Below are positions 49,943 to 59,982 of a stretch of DNA of 64,000 nucleotides, piece by piece. Under the pieces are notes generated by a model. The model did not search any database, was not told where the DNA came from, and was given only the letters and a program-made list of their open reading frames with translations. How positions within the stretch are numbered: the first letter of the stretch is position 1; every line of letters starts with the position of its first letter. This stretch comes from Phenylobacterium parvum (GTDB lineage Bacteria; Pseudomonadota; Alphaproteobacteria; Caulobacterales; Caulobacteraceae): contig NZ_CP029479.1 of NCBI RefSeq assembly GCF_003150835.1, positions 1,426,001 through 1,490,000 of the forward strand. Direction: 5' to 3'. A program made the translations under genes and the position numbers.

Positions 49943-50583
49943 TCCTGGACCCCTTCACCCGGCTTGACCGAGACGACGCGCATGCCGGTGGCCGGCGTGC
50001 GGGCCACCTGGTCGGCGATGACCTGGCGCTTGACCCCGGGCTTGTGCCGGAGGGTCAGGACGATGGCCCCGATCATGGCCACCAGCAGGACCAGGCCCGC
50101 CGCCTGGAAGAAATAGACGTAGTCGGTGTAGAGCACCCGGCCGATGGCCTCGGCGTTCGGGGCGTCAGGCGTCGCGGCCAGGGGCCCCTGCGAGTCTCCG
50201 GCGGCGCCGCGGTTGGCGACCACGGCGGAGACCGCCACCATCTCGAAGGCCAGTATGCCGGCGACGGCCGCCCCGAGGGGCATGGACCGCGCGAAGCCCT
50301 GGCGCAGGGCGGCGAAGTCCACGTCCAGCATCATGACGACGAACAGAAAGAGGACGGCGACCGCGCCGACGTAGACGACCACCAGCAGCATGGCCAGGAA
50401 CTCCGCCCCCATGAGGACGAACAGGCCCGCCGCCGAGAAGAAGGCGAGGATTAGGAAGAGGACGGAGTGCACGGGGTTGCGGGCCGAGACCACGCCGAAC
50501 CCCGCCGCGATCGTCACCGCCGCCAGCAGATAGAATGCGATTGCCTGCAAGGCCACCGGGTTCAGCCCCTCTTCTTGGACCAC
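49939..50583 (-). CDS. nuoJ: NADH-quinone oxidoreductase subunit J
   Basis: NuoJ (214 residues) has five membrane helices, including the pi-bulge helix of the family around [19 protein letters not shown]. The C-terminal 40 residues are soluble, with [19 protein letters not shown] at the end. It lies 57 bases downstream of nuoI. Confidence 0.95.
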   Translation of the reverse strand: MVQEEGLNPVALQAIAFYLLAAVTIAAGFGVVSARNPVHSVLFLILAFFSAAGLFVLMGAEFLAMLLVVVYVGAVAVLFLFVVMMLDVDFAALRQGFARSMPLGAAVAGILAFEMVAVSAVVANRGAAGDSQGPLAATPDAPNAEAIGRVLYTDYVYFFQAAGLVLLVAMIGAIVLTLRHKPGVKRQVIADQVARTPATGMRVVSVKPGEGVQE

Positions 50584-50640
50584 CGGGCTCCCGGAAGGGA
50601 GGCGGCGGGGTTTCAGTGCGTTCGGAATCGCCGCCCGGGT

Positions 50641-51132
50641 CTACCGGTAGGGCGCGTCCAGTTCCAGATTCTTGGCGATCTCCCGCTCCCAACGGTCCCC
50701 GTTATCGAGCAGGCGTTCCTTGTCGTAGTAGAGCTCCTCGCGGGTCTCGACCGCGAATTCGATGTTCGGACCCTCGACGATGGCGTCCACCGGGCAGGCC
50801 TCCTGGCACAGGCCGCAGTAGATGCACTTGACCATGTCGATGTCGTAGCGGGTCGTCCGGCGGCTGCCGTCCTCGCGCGGTTCGGCCTCGATGGTGATGG
50901 CCTGGGCGGGGCAGATGGCCTCGCACAGCTTGCAGGCGATGCAGCGCTCCTCGCCGCTGGGATAGCGCCGCAGGGCGTGCTCGCCGCGGAAGCGCGGCGA
51001 CTGTGGGCCGCGCTCGTAAGGATAGATCACGGTGGCCTTGGGGCGGACCATGTAGACCATGGCCATGCCGAAGGCGCCGATGAAGTCCGAAAGGGCCGCG
51101 CCCCGGATGGCCTGGGAAATGCGATTCAGCAT
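50641..51132 (-). CDS. nuoI: NADH-quinone oxidoreductase subunit I
   Basis: NuoI carries clusters N6a and N6b, the relay toward NuoB. The 163-residue ferredoxin-like protein has two 4Fe-4S motifs, [12 protein letters not shown] and [12 protein letters not shown]. An N-terminal amphipathic region lies against the membrane. It follows the small lipoprotein gene by 6 bases, not nuoH directly. Confidence 0.98.
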   Translation of the reverse strand: MLNRISQAIRGAALSDFIGAFGMAMVYMVRPKATVIYPYERGPQSPRFRGEHALRRYPSGEERCIACKLCEAICPAQAITIEAEPREDGSRRTTRYDIDMVKCIYCGLCQEACPVDAIVEGPNIEFAVETREELYYDKERLLDNGDRWEREIAKNLELDAPYR

Positions 51133-51138
51133 GACGTC

Positions 51139-51351
51139 CTACTTTCCCCTGCACTCGTAGCCGGACAGACGCCGGTCGTTCCCGCCCGGCTTCAGGGCCA
51201 GGTCCTTGCCTTCGGCCGTGCACCGTTCGCGCATCTGGCGAAGGGAGTCATAGTTCGCCACGTCCCCGTCGGGAGCGGCGCCGGGCGTCGCGCAGCCCGC
51301 CAGGAGCAGAACCGCCGCCAAACCGAGGAAGGAAGGCCGGAAGGGTTTCAT
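51139..51351 (-). CDS. Small predicted lipoprotein inside the nuo operon (70 aa)
   Basis: The product has a lipoprotein signal (residues 1-20, [10 protein letters not shown] with Cys20 as lipidation site) and a mature part of about 50 residues. That part has one pair of cysteines, Cys44 and Cys67, which could form a disulfide in the periplasm. The mature sequence ([21 protein letters not shown] core) is hydrophilic and resembles no complex I subunit I know. The ATG at 51349-51351 overlaps the nuoH stop (ATGA), so translation is coupled and the gene is certainly part of the operon. It may be a lineage-specific accessory or assembly factor; that is inference. Confidence 0.8.
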   Translation of the reverse strand: MKPFRPSFLGLAAVLLLAGCATPGAAPDGDVANYDSLRQMRERCTAEGKDLALKPGGNDRRLSGYECRGK

Positions 51352-52427
51352 GCGCCGGGATGCCCCAGGACGCGCCAGCCGGCGACCAGCACCACGGCGA
51401 CTAGGGAGATGGGCAGGAAGACCTTCCAGCCCAGCCGCATCAGCTGGTCGTAGCGGTAACGGGGCACGATGGCCTTCACCATGGCGAACAGGAAGAAGAA
51501 GAAAATGATCTTCAGGAACAGCCACATGAAGCCATAGAAGCTCTGGGCCGTGGGCGACCACTCGCGCACGAATGCCAGGTCCACCGGCGCCTGCCATCCC
51601 CCGAAGAAGAGGATGGAGATCATGGCGCACATGAGGACGATGTTGGCCAGTTCGCCGATCATGAAGAGCAGGAAGGGCGAGGACGAGTACTCGACCTGGT
51701 AGCCGGCCACGAGCTCGGACTCCGCCTCGGGCAGGTCGAAGGGCGGCCGGTTGGTCTCGGCCAGGGCCGAGATGAAGAAGATCACCGACATCGGGATCAT
51801 GATGATGGCGATGGGGAGGTTCTGCAGGCCGCCGCCGAACACGTTCCAGTTCCAGAAGCCGCCCGCCTGCTTCTCGACGATCTGGGTCAGGTTCATCGTG
51901 CCGGCCAGCAGGATGACCGTGATGATCACGAAACCGATGGAAACCTCGTAGGACACCATCTGCGCCGCGGACCGCAGGCTGCCCAGGAAGGGGTACTTCG
52001 AGTTCGAAGCCCAGCCCCCCATGATGATGCCGTAGACGCCCAGGGAGGAGATGGCGAAGAGGTAGAGGACCCCGACATTGATGTCCGACACCACCCAGCC
52101 CGGCGCCAGGGGGATGACCGCCCAGCCCACCAGGGCCAGGGCGAAGGTCAGGACCGGCGCCAGGAGGAAGACGAACTTGTCCGCCCCGTCGGGGATGACG
52201 ATTTCCTTCAGGATGAACTTGATCAGGTCGGCGAAGGACTGGAGCAGGCCGAATGGCCCGACGACGTTCGGGCCCTTTCGCATCTGGACACCGGCCCAGA
52301 TCTTGCGGTCGCCGTACATGAAGAAGGCCAGCGACATCAGAAGCCACCCGAGGACGGCCAGGATCTGGAGGAAGGTGATCAGGGTCCAGCCGCCCGGCGT
52401 GGCCCAGAAGGATTGCGCCGCGTCCAT
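51348..52427 (-). CDS. nuoH: NADH-quinone oxidoreductase subunit H
   Basis: NuoH forms the quinone-binding chamber with NuoB and NuoD. The 359-residue protein has eight membrane helices. It contains [20 protein letters not shown] near residue 40, the acidic loop [20 protein letters not shown] and the motif [14 protein letters not shown]. It overlaps the lipoprotein gene and begins 3 bases after nuoG ends. Confidence 0.98.
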   Translation of the reverse strand: MDAAQSFWATPGGWTLITFLQILAVLGWLLMSLAFFMYGDRKIWAGVQMRKGPNVVGPFGLLQSFADLIKFILKEIVIPDGADKFVFLLAPVLTFALALVGWAVIPLAPGWVVSDINVGVLYLFAISSLGVYGIIMGGWASNSKYPFLGSLRSAAQMVSYEVSIGFVIITVILLAGTMNLTQIVEKQAGGFWNWNVFGGGLQNLPIAIIMIPMSVIFFISALAETNRPPFDLPEAESELVAGYQVEYSSSPFLLFMIGELANIVLMCAMISILFFGGWQAPVDLAFVREWSPTAQSFYGFMWLFLKIIFFFFLFAMVKAIVPRYRYDQLMRLGWKVFLPISLVAVVLVAGWRVLGHPGA

Positions 52428-52430
52428 GCC

Positions 52431-54464
52431 CTACTCCGCCGCCAGTTTCGCCGGGCCCGCCGCCAGGGCGGCGCACTCGGCCATGGTCACGCTGGCGCGC
52501 GCGACCGGATTGGTGAGATGGAAGGCCTTCACGGCGCTGGCGAGCGGCGCATTGCCGAGGTCACCCTGCGCGCCGATGGCCGACAGGTAAGCCTGGCCGC
52601 GGGGCGCCCAGTCGATCTGGCCGAAGGTGGGGTGCTCGGCGAAGAGCCGTGCCCGAAGCTGGTCGAGGCTGTCGTAAGGCAGGGTCTTGCCAAGGCGCTC
52701 GGACAGGGCGCGCAGGATGGTCCAGTCCTCGCGGGCCTCGCCCTTGGGGAAGACCGCCCGCTGGCCCATCTGCACCCGGCCCTCGAGGTTGACGTAGAGC
52801 CCGTCCTTCTCGGTGTAGGCCGCGCCGGGCAGGATCAGGTCCGCCGCATGGGCGCCGGCGTCGCCGTGCGAGCCAAGATAGATGCGGAAGGCGTCGGAGG
52901 CCGACAGGTCGATCTCGTCCGCGCCAAGAAGGAAGAGCACGTCGAGCGCGCCCTTGGCCGTCATGGCGCGGGCGTCGAGGCCACCCTCCCCCGGCACGAA
53001 GCCCATGTCCAAGCCGCCGACCCGCGAGGCGGCGGTGTGAAGGACATTCCAGCTCATGCCAAAGGCCTTGGCGAGCTGGGCGGCGGCGTGGGCGACGGCG
53101 GCGCCGTTGGGCCCCGACAGGGCGCCGGCGCCGATGACCAGGGCGGGCGACTTCGCGCCCTTCAAGACCTTGGCGAAGCCCGATCGGGACTTGGCCAGGG
53201 CGGTCAGAGCCGCCGCCGTATCGCCGAGGTGCTCGTAGTCGTAGGTCAGGTCCGCAGCCTCGCCCACCAAGCCGACGGCGAGGTCGCCGGCAAGCCAGCG
53301 ACGACGCAGGCGGGCGTTCAGAACCGGGGCTTCGAACCGGGGGTTGGTTCCGACGAGCAGGATCGCATCGGTCTCGTCGAGACCGGCGATCCCGGCGTTG
53401 AAGAGCCAGGATTCCCGGGGACCGGCGCCCAGGGCCATGCCGTCCTGACGGCAGTCGGTGTTGGCCGAGCCGAGGGCGCGGAAGAGATCGACGGTCGCCT
53501 TCATGGACTCTGCGTCCTGCAGGTCGCCGGCGATGGCGCCGATGCGATCCGGCTTTGCCTTGGAAAGGCGCTCAGCAGCCAGGGCCAGGGCCTCGGCCCA
53601 GGTCGCGGGACGCAGGCGGCCGTTCTCGCGGATGTAGGGAGAGTCCAGGCGCTGGCGGGACAGGCCGTCGACGGCGAAGCGGGTCTTGTCGGAGATCCAC
53701 TCCTCGTTGACGTCCTCGTTGATGCGCGGAAGCACCCGCAGGACCGCTGGGCCGCGGCTGTCGACGCGGATGGCCGCGCCCATGGCGTCCATCACGTCGA
53801 CGGTCTCGGTCTTCTTCAGCTCCCAGGGACGGGCGTTGAAGGCGTAGGGCTTGGAGGTCAGGGCGCCGACCGGGCAGAGGTCGATGACATTCCCCGAGAG
53901 CTCGGAGGTGACGGCGCTACCCAGATAGGTCGTGATTTCAACGTCTTCGCCGCGCGAGATGAGGCCGATCTCGGGCACGCCGGCGACTTCGGTGATGAAG
54001 CGCACGCAGCGGGTGCACTGGATGCACCGGGTCATGACCGTGTTGATGAGGGGGCCCATGGCCTTTTCCTCTACGGCCCGCTTGTTCAGCGCAAAGCGGC
54101 TGTCGTCGCGGCCATAGCCCATGGCCTGGTCCTGGAGGTCGCACTCGCCCCCCTGGTCGCAGATCGGACAGTCCAGGGGGTGGTTGATGAGGAGGAACTC
54201 CATCACCCCCTCGCGGGCCTTCTTCACCATCGGCGTGTTGGTGAAGATCTCCTGGTTGTCCGCGGCCGGAAGGGCGCATGAGGCCTGGGGCTTGGGGGGC
54301 CCAGGCTTCACCTCGACCAGGCACATCCGGCAGTTGCCAGCGATGGACAGGCGCTCGTGGTAGCAGAACCGCGGGATTTCCTCCCCGGCCAGTTCCGCCA
54401 CCTGCAGGACCGTCATGCCGGGCTCGAACTCGACCTCGACGCCGTTGACCTTGGCTTTCGGCAT
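52431..54464 (-). CDS. nuoG: NADH-quinone oxidoreductase subunit G
   Basis: NuoG is the large iron-sulfur subunit of the peripheral arm. The 677-residue protein has an N-terminal 2Fe-2S domain with FCYHERLSIAGNCRMCLVE, a His-Cys motif HPLDCPICDQGGECDLQD, and a 4Fe-4S motif CIQCTRCVRFI. A molybdopterin-oxidoreductase-like body follows without cofactor function. The extra CxxC set for cluster N7, found in enteric NuoG, was not seen. Starts with ATG 6 bases after nuoF. Confidence 0.97.
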   Translation of the reverse strand: MPKAKVNGVEVEFEPGMTVLQVAELAGEEIPRFCYHERLSIAGNCRMCLVEVKPGPPKPQASCALPAADNQEIFTNTPMVKKAREGVMEFLLINHPLDCPICDQGGECDLQDQAMGYGRDDSRFALNKRAVEEKAMGPLINTVMTRCIQCTRCVRFITEVAGVPEIGLISRGEDVEITTYLGSAVTSELSGNVIDLCPVGALTSKPYAFNARPWELKKTETVDVMDAMGAAIRVDSRGPAVLRVLPRINEDVNEEWISDKTRFAVDGLSRQRLDSPYIRENGRLRPATWAEALALAAERLSKAKPDRIGAIAGDLQDAESMKATVDLFRALGSANTDCRQDGMALGAGPRESWLFNAGIAGLDETDAILLVGTNPRFEAPVLNARLRRRWLAGDLAVGLVGEAADLTYDYEHLGDTAAALTALAKSRSGFAKVLKGAKSPALVIGAGALSGPNGAAVAHAAAQLAKAFGMSWNVLHTAASRVGGLDMGFVPGEGGLDARAMTAKGALDVLFLLGADEIDLSASDAFRIYLGSHGDAGAHAADLILPGAAYTEKDGLYVNLEGRVQMGQRAVFPKGEAREDWTILRALSERLGKTLPYDSLDQLRARLFAEHPTFGQIDWAPRGQAYLSAIGAQGDLGNAPLASAVKAFHLTNPVARASVTMAECAALAAGPAKLAAE

Positions 54465-54470
54465 CTCAGC

Positions 54471-55787
54471 TCACTCCGCGGCCTGCAGGGACGCGCCCTG
54501 CACGTGCGGGCGGCCCGCACGATAGTTGGTGATCCGCTCCTCCACCTCGTGGCGGAAATGGCGGAAGAGCCCCTGGATCGGCCAGGCGGCGGCGTCGCCG
54601 AGGCCGCATATGGTGTGGCCCTCGATCTGGCTGGCGACGTCGAGGAGCATGTCGATCTCCTTCATGTCCGCCTCGCCTGTGGCCATGCGCTCCATGACCC
54701 GCCACATCCAGCCCGTGCCCTCGCGGCAGGGCGTACACTGCCCGCAGCTCTCGTGCTTGTAGAAGTAGGACAGGCGGGCGATGGCGCGGACGATGTCGGT
54801 GGACTGGTCCATGACGATGACCGCCGCCGTGCCGAGGCCCGACTTCAGGGACGACAGGGAGTCGAAATCCATCAGGGCCGTCTCAGCCTCGTGCGCCGGG
54901 ATCATCCGGACCGAGGACCCGCCGGGGATCACCGCCTTGAGGTTGCCCCAGCCCCCGCGGACGCCGCCGCAGTGATCCTCGAGCAGCTGCTTGAGGGGGA
55001 TGGACATGGTCTCCTCGACCACGCAGGGCTGGTTCACGTGGCCGGAGATGGCCATGAGCTTGGTGCCGGTGTTGTTTGGACGGCCGAAGCCGGCGAACCA
55101 CGAAGCGCCGCGGCGCAGGATGGTCCCCACAACCGAGATCGACTCGACGTTGTTGATCGTGGTCGGGCACCCGTAGATGCCGGCGCCCGCCGGGAAGGGC
55201 GGCTTCAGGCGCGGCTGGCCCTTCTTGCCCTCGAGGCTTTCCATGAGGGCGGTCTCGTCGCCGCAGATGTAGGCGCCGCCGCCGTGGGTGACGAAGAGGT
55301 CGAAGTCCCAGCCATGGACATTGCCCTTGCCGATCAGCTTGGCCTCGTAGGCCTGCTTGATCGCGGCTTCCAGGCGCTCGCGCTCGTGCACGTATTCGCC
55401 ACGGATGTAGATGTAACAGGCGTGGGCGCGGATGGCGTAGCTGGCGATCAGGGCGCCCTCGATCAGCAGGTGCGGATCATTGCGCAGGATCTCGCGGTCC
55501 TTGCAGGTGCCCGGCTCGGACTCGTCGGCGTTGATGACCAGGTAGTGCGGACGCTCACCCTCGGACTTGGGCATGAAGGTCCACTTCAGGCCGGTGGAGA
55601 AGCCCGCCCCGCCACGGCCGCGCAGGCCCGAGGCCTTGACCTGGTCGCAGACCCACTCAGGGCTCTGTTCCAGGATCAGCCGGGTGCCGTTCCAGGCGCC
55701 GCGCCGCTTCGCTCCCTCAAGGCCCCAGTCGTGGAGGCCGTAGAGGTTGGTGAAGATCCGGTCCTTGTCTTCGAGAATGCCGACCAC
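54471..55787 (-). CDS. nuoF: NADH-quinone oxidoreductase subunit F
   Basis: NuoF binds NADH and FMN and carries cluster N3. The 438-residue protein has the nucleotide site [13 protein letters not shown], the FMN-region [15 protein letters not shown], and the 4Fe-4S motif [12 protein letters not shown]. The start is GTG at 55785-55787, and the order after nuoE is normal. Confidence 0.98.
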   Translation of the reverse strand: MVGILEDKDRIFTNLYGLHDWGLEGAKRRGAWNGTRLILEQSPEWVCDQVKASGLRGRGGAGFSTGLKWTFMPKSEGERPHYLVINADESEPGTCKDREILRNDPHLLIEGALIASYAIRAHACYIYIRGEYVHERERLEAAIKQAYEAKLIGKGNVHGWDFDLFVTHGGGAYICGDETALMESLEGKKGQPRLKPPFPAGAGIYGCPTTINNVESISVVGTILRRGASWFAGFGRPNNTGTKLMAISGHVNQPCVVEETMSIPLKQLLEDHCGGVRGGWGNLKAVIPGGSSVRMIPAHEAETALMDFDSLSSLKSGLGTAAVIVMDQSTDIVRAIARLSYFYKHESCGQCTPCREGTGWMWRVMERMATGEADMKEIDMLLDVASQIEGHTICGLGDAAAWPIQGLFRHFRHEVEERITNYRAGRPHVQGASLQAAE

Positions 55788-55846
55788 GATGCGCCCCTAA
55801 GCCTCCAGACCGATCCGGCTCACGCCGGCCGTCGAACCCCGCCCGA

Positions 55847-56533
55847 TCACTGCGCCGCCTCCTTCGCCTTGCCGCGTTTCTTCGGCTCGGCGTTGGGGAT
55901 GGACTTCAGCGCCTTGGCCGCCGAGCCGTCATAGAGGGACGGATCGGACAGGACCTTGGCCCCGCCCTCCGGAGCAGAACCCTGGCGGCCGATGACCGAA
56001 CCCGGCGCCCGCGGCTTGCCGGCGATGAACTCGTCGAGGACCTGCTCGAAGGTCTCAGGCGTCAGGTCCTCGTAGTAATAGTCATTGATGGCGGCCATGG
56101 GCGCGTTCGAGCAGGCCCCAAGGCATTCCACCTCCTGCCAGGTCACCTTGCCGTCGGCGGACAGGTGGTCGCGGTCGCCGAACCGGCGCTGGCAGACGGC
56201 CTTCAGGTCATTGGCGCCCCGCAGCATGCAGGGGGTGGTGCCGCAGACCTGCACGAGGGCGTGGGAGCCCACGGGCTCCAGCATGAACATCGTATAGAAG
56301 GTGGCGATCTCGTAGACGCGGATCACCGGCATGCCGAGGGTTTCGGCCACCAGGCGGATCGAGGGCTCGGAAACCCAGCCCTGCTGCTTCTGGACCAGCC
56401 AGAGAAGCGGGATCACGGCGGACTGCTGGCGGCCTTCGGGGAACTTGGCGATCCACCACTTCACCTGCTTCAGGCTCTCGGCGCTGAAGGCGAAGCTGTC
56501 GGGCTGGTTGGCGGCTAGCCTGCGGACGCTCAC
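55847..56533 (-). CDS. nuoE: NADH-quinone oxidoreductase subunit E
   Basis: NuoE has the 2Fe-2S cluster N1a. The 228-residue thioredoxin-like protein has the cysteines in QVCGTTPCMLRGA and VECLGACSNAP. A C-terminal extension of about 60 residues, rich in Lys, Ala and Pro (ending KKRGKAKEAAQ), makes it longer than enteric NuoE; this is common in alphaproteobacteria. GTG start at 56531-56533. It comes after an NTF2-like gene rather than directly after nuoD. Confidence 0.96.
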   Translation of the reverse strand: MSVRRLAANQPDSFAFSAESLKQVKWWIAKFPEGRQQSAVIPLLWLVQKQQGWVSEPSIRLVAETLGMPVIRVYEIATFYTMFMLEPVGSHALVQVCGTTPCMLRGANDLKAVCQRRFGDRDHLSADGKVTWQEVECLGACSNAPMAAINDYYYEDLTPETFEQVLDEFIAGKPRAPGSVIGRQGSAPEGGAKVLSDPSLYDGSAAKALKSIPNAEPKKRGKAKEAAQ

Positions 56534-56543
56534 GTAACCGGCC

Positions 56544-56894
56544 TCACTTGATGAAGTCGACGCGCACGATCCGCGCGTCCGAAACGGTGTAGATGGCGGC
56601 CACCTCGAAGGGATCGGCCCCCGGCGCGCGGAACACCCGCTCGTGGTCGATCACGTGATGGCCCACCACCATGCGGTTGAGCAGCTCGGCCCGGTTCTGC
56701 GGGAAGTCGGCGAAAACCTGGCGATACTTCTCGCGATAGGCGTCGATGCCCGAGATCGTGACGGCGCCGTTGAAGTCGGCGACCACCACGTCATCGGCGA
56801 AGGCCGCGCAGTGGGCGTCGAGGTCCTGGGCGTTGTAGGCCGTGAACTGGGCCTCGACGACGTCAAAGGGCGTGATGCAGACGGGTGCGCTCAT
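56544..56894 (-). CDS. NTF2-like (SnoaL/DUF4440-type) protein inside the nuo operon
   Basis: The 116-residue product fits a cone-shaped alpha+beta NTF2 fold. It has an N-terminal helix [20 protein letters not shown], then [15 protein letters not shown], the helix [16 protein letters not shown] and C-terminal strands ([30 protein letters not shown]). Members act as steroid isomerases, polyketide cyclases or simple ligand binders; no activity can be assigned. The ATG at 56892-56894 overlaps the nuoD stop (ATGA) and nuoE starts 10 bases after its end, so it is a true operon member. It is not a known complex I subunit. A link to quinones or assembly is only a guess. Confidence 0.85.
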   Translation of the reverse strand: MSAPVCITPFDVVEAQFTAYNAQDLDAHCAAFADDVVVADFNGAVTISGIDAYREKYRQVFADFPQNRAELLNRMVVGHHVIDHERVFRAPGADPFEVAAIYTVSDARIVRVDFIK

Positions 56895-58123
56895 CGGTCC
56901 ACCTCGCCGAAAACGATGTCGAGGGAGCCGAGGATGGCCGAGACGTCGGCCAGCATGTGGCCCTGGCACATCCAGTCCATGGCGGACAGGTGGGAGAAGC
57001 CCGGCGCCCGGATCTTGCAGCGATAGGGCTTGTTGCCGCCATCGCTGACCAGGAAGACCCCGAACTCGCCCTTGGGCGCTTCGACGGCGACGTAGACCTC
57101 GCCGGCCGGAGTGTGCAGGCCCTCGGTGTAGAGCTTGAAGTGATGGATAAGCGCTTCCATCGAGCGCTTCATCTCGCCACGCCGGGGCGGGGCGTACTTG
57201 TTGTCCTCGGTCAGGACCGGGCCCGGCGTCTTGCGAAGGCGCTCCACGCACTGGAGCATGATCTTCACGCTCTCGCGCATCTCCTGCATGCGGCAGAGAT
57301 AGCGATCGTAGCAGTCGCCATTGACGCCCAGCGGGATGTCGAAGTCGAGCTCGCTGTAGCACTCGTAGGGCTGGCTGCGGCGCAGGTCCCAGGCGATGCC
57401 CGAGCCCCGGACCATGACGCCCGAGAAGCCCCAGGCCATGGCCTCCTCACGGCTGACCACGCCGATGTCGACATTCCGCTGCTTGAAGATCCGGTTGCCC
57501 GTGATCAACTTGTCGATGTCGTTCAGCGGCCTGTGGAAGGCCTTAGCCCAGGCCTCGATGTCGTCGACCAGGGCGTCGGGCAGGTCCTGGTGGACACCGC
57601 CGGGACGGAAGAAGTTGGCGTGCAGGCGCGCGCCCGAGGCGCGCTCATAGAACACCATCAGCTTCTCGCGCTCCTCGAAGCCCCAGAGCGGGGGCGTCAG
57701 GGCGCCGACGTCCAAGGCCTGGGTCGTCACGTTCAGCAGGTGGTTGAGGACGCGGCCAATCTCGCAGAAGAGCACCCGGATCAGCTGGGCCCGGACCGGG
57801 ACCTCGATGCCCGCGAGGCGCTCGATGGCGAGGCAGAAGGCGTGCTCCTGGTTCATCGGCGCGACGTAATCGAGCCGGTCGAAATAGGGCACGTTCTGGA
57901 GGTAGGTGCGGGCCTCCATCAGCTTCTCGGTGCCGCGGTGCAGGAGGCCGATGTGCGGGTCCACCCGCTCGACGACCTCGCCGTCCAGCTCGAGGACCAG
58001 GCGCAGCACGCCATGGGCCGCCGGATGCTGGGGCCCGAAGTTGATGTTGAACCTGCGGACGGGTGTTTCAGGAAGAACGGAGGCTTCCGGCAGGACCGAG
58101 CCCGCGGCGAGATCATCGGCCAT
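56891..58123 (-). CDS. nuoD: NADH-quinone oxidoreductase subunit D
   Basis: NuoD, the 49-kDa-type subunit, forms the quinone site with NuoB. The 410-residue protein is separate from NuoC, unlike the fused enteric form. It contains [20 protein letters not shown], the segment [10 protein letters not shown] and the C-terminal region [18 protein letters not shown]. Its start overlaps the nuoC stop by one base. Confidence 0.98.
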   Translation of the reverse strand: MADDLAAGSVLPEASVLPETPVRRFNINFGPQHPAAHGVLRLVLELDGEVVERVDPHIGLLHRGTEKLMEARTYLQNVPYFDRLDYVAPMNQEHAFCLAIERLAGIEVPVRAQLIRVLFCEIGRVLNHLLNVTTQALDVGALTPPLWGFEEREKLMVFYERASGARLHANFFRPGGVHQDLPDALVDDIEAWAKAFHRPLNDIDKLITGNRIFKQRNVDIGVVSREEAMAWGFSGVMVRGSGIAWDLRRSQPYECYSELDFDIPLGVNGDCYDRYLCRMQEMRESVKIMLQCVERLRKTPGPVLTEDNKYAPPRRGEMKRSMEALIHHFKLYTEGLHTPAGEVYVAVEAPKGEFGVFLVSDGGNKPYRCKIRAPGFSHLSAMDWMCQGHMLADVSAILGSLDIVFGEVDR

Positions 58124-58731
58124 CAGCGCGCCTCCCCCTTCTCGTCGCCGGGCAGGACGTACTGCGCGCCTTCCCAGGGCGAAAGGAAATCCCAGTTCCG
58201 GTACTCGACCGACTTCACGGGCTCGTAGACCACCCGCTTCAGCTCGTCGTCATATCGCAGCTCGACATAGCCGCTCATCGGGAAGTCCTTGCGCAGGGGA
58301 TGCCCGTGGAAGCCGTAGTCGGTGAGGATGCGGCGCAGGTCCGGATGCCCGGAAAAGAAGACGCCGTACATGTCGAAGCACTCGCGCTCGAACCAGTTGG
58401 CGCAGGGATAGACGCCGGTCACGGAGGCCACGGCGGTGTCCTCGTCGGTCTGGACCCGGACCCGCATCCGGAGGTTCCGGGTGAAGGACAGGAGCTGGTA
58501 GACCACATCAAAGCGAAGGGCGCGGTCGGGGTGGTCGACGCCAGTCAGCTCGGTCAGCTGCTGGAAGCCGAAGCGGTCGCGAAGGAGAATCAGGACCTCT
58601 ACGATCCGGCCGGCCGGAATCGCGAGGGTCAGCTCACCATAAGCCGTGGAGGCCTCAGCCCCCGCGCCCACAGCGGCGGCGATCTCGGCGCCCAGGGCCT
58701 GGAGGGTGTCTTCGGCGACGGGCCAGCTCAT
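58123..58731 (-). CDS. nuoC: NADH-quinone oxidoreductase subunit C
   Basis: NuoC (30-kDa type, 202 residues) is a structural subunit of the peripheral arm. The motif [20 protein letters not shown] followed by [14 protein letters not shown] is diagnostic. The ATG at 58729-58731 overlaps nuoB by 4 bases; an apparent longer frame upstream is out of place. Confidence 0.97.
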   Translation of the reverse strand: MSWPVAEDTLQALGAEIAAAVGAGAEASTAYGELTLAIPAGRIVEVLILLRDRFGFQQLTELTGVDHPDRALRFDVVYQLLSFTRNLRMRVRVQTDEDTAVASVTGVYPCANWFERECFDMYGVFFSGHPDLRRILTDYGFHGHPLRKDFPMSGYVELRYDDELKRVVYEPVKSVEYRNWDFLSPWEGAQYVLPGDEKGEAR

Positions 58732-59288
58732 CTTTCGATCGTCCCCGTGCGGCGGATCTTCTTCTGCAGCTGCAGGACACCATAGACCAGGGCCTCGGCG
58801 GTGGGCGGGCAGCCGGGGACGTAGATGTCGACCGGGACGATCCGGTCGCAGCCGCGCACCACAGAATAGCTGAAATAGTAGTAGCCGCCGCCATTGGCGC
58901 AGGAGCCCATGGAGATCACGTAACGGGGCTCGGGCATCTGGTCGTAGACCTTGCGCAGGGCCGGGGCCATCTTGTTGCACAGGGTGCCGGCGACGATCAT
59001 CACGTCGGACTGGCGCGGGCTGGCCCGGGGGGCGAAGCCGTAGCGCTCCAGGTCGTAGCGCGGCATGGAGGCGTGCATCATCTCCACGGCGCAGCAGGCC
59101 AGGCCGAAGGTCATCCACATCAGCGAGCCGGTGCGGGCCCAGGTGATCAGGTCATCGGCGGCCGCCGTGACAAAGCCCTTGTCGGCCAGCTGTTGGGAGA
59201 CGCCGTCGAAATAGGGGTCGTGGACCTTGGGGTCGTAGCCCTCCACCGAGGACCGGGCGCCGGATCCGGCGGGAACGATCAGTCCCAT
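58728..59288 (-). CDS. nuoB: NADH-quinone oxidoreductase subunit B
   Basis: NuoB carries N2, the last cluster before quinone. The 186-residue protein has its four ligands: adjacent Cys65 and Cys66 in [10 protein letters not shown], Cys130 in GSCANGGG and Cys160 in VPGCPPT. The ATG at 59286-59288 overlaps nuoA by 10 bases. Confidence 0.98.
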   Translation of the reverse strand: MGLIVPAGSGARSSVEGYDPKVHDPYFDGVSQQLADKGFVTAAADDLITWARTGSLMWMTFGLACCAVEMMHASMPRYDLERYGFAPRASPRQSDVMIVAGTLCNKMAPALRKVYDQMPEPRYVISMGSCANGGGYYYFSYSVVRGCDRIVPVDIYVPGCPPTAEALVYGVLQLQKKIRRTGTIER

Positions 59289-59656
59289 TCCAGGGCCCCC
59301 TTCTTCCATTCGTAGATGAAGCCGACAGTCAGGACCCCGAGGAAGGTCATCATCGACCAGAAGGCGAAGACCGCCTGGTCGTACGGCAGCTTCATCAGCG
59401 AAACCGCCCAGGGGAAGAGGAAGGCCACTTCCAGGTCAAAGATGATGAACAGGATCGAGACCAGGTAGAACCGGACATCGAACTTCATCCGGGCGTCGTC
59501 GAAGGCGTTGAAGCCGCACTCGTAGGTCGAGAGCTTCTCCGGGTCCGGCGCTTTGGGCGCCAGGACGGCCGAGGCCAGAATGAACACGATCCCGATCGCC
59601 GAGGAAATCCCCAGGAAAATCACGATCGGAAGGTACTCGAGAAGAAAGGCGTCCAT
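59279..59656 (-). CDS. nuoA: NADH-quinone oxidoreductase subunit A
   Basis: NuoA (125 residues) is a three-helix membrane subunit whose loop carries the conserved [20 protein letters not shown]. First gene of the operon. The ATG at 59654-59656 has GGGGAA six bases upstream, and a promoter-like pair lies at 59682-59710. Confidence 0.97.
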   Translation of the reverse strand: MDAFLLEYLPIVIFLGISSAIGIVFILASAVLAPKAPDPEKLSTYECGFNAFDDARMKFDVRFYLVSILFIIFDLEVAFLFPWAVSLMKLPYDQAVFAFWSMMTFLGVLTVGFIYEWKKGALEWD

Positions 59657-59681
59657 GGATTCCCCGCCAGAGTCGCGCGTC

Positions 59682-59710
59682 CTTCTAGACCAGCCTTGCG
59701 CCGGGTTCAA
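59682..59710 (-). promoter_or_regulatory. Candidate nuo operon promoter
   Basis: On the minus strand TTGAAC (59705-59710) and TAGAAG (59682-59687) are separated by 17 bases, giving a leader of about 20 bases before nuoA. The -35 overlaps an inverted repeat described separately. Confidence 0.45.
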
Positions 59711-59734
59711 ACCTCGGTTTGCCCCATTGCAAGG
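59694..59734. repeat. Nested inverted repeat over the nuo promoter
   Basis: An inner repeat CAAACC-TC-GGTTTG (59708-59721) lies inside an outer pair CCTTGC (59694-59699) and GCAAGG (59729-59734); both are centred on base 59714. The inner repeat overlaps the proposed -35 element. This fits an operator for a dimeric regulator, but no regulator is identified. Confidence 0.5.
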
Positions 59735-59807
59735 TCCAGCGCGGAAGCCGGGCGCAGGGCAGAAGACCCCAGAGTCCCTACCGTCCCGCTAACGTTCTCA
59801 TGGACAG

Positions 59808-59836
59808 TTGACACGATTCCGGCCCGGACCTATCAG
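59808..59836 (+). promoter_or_regulatory. Promoter of tRNA-Asp
   Basis: TTGACA (59808-59813), a 17-base spacer and TATCAG (59831-59836) lie 30 bases upstream of the tRNA. The perfect -35 and correct spacing make this the strongest promoter-like sequence in the window. Confidence 0.65.
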
Positions 59837-59865
59837 ACGCCCCTCGCGCTGATGCGCGAACGAGT

Positions 59866-59942
<77 letters not shown>

Positions 59943-59982
59943 CTCCCCCTCCCCCTCCCAAGGAAAAAGAGCGGCCCCGCCC

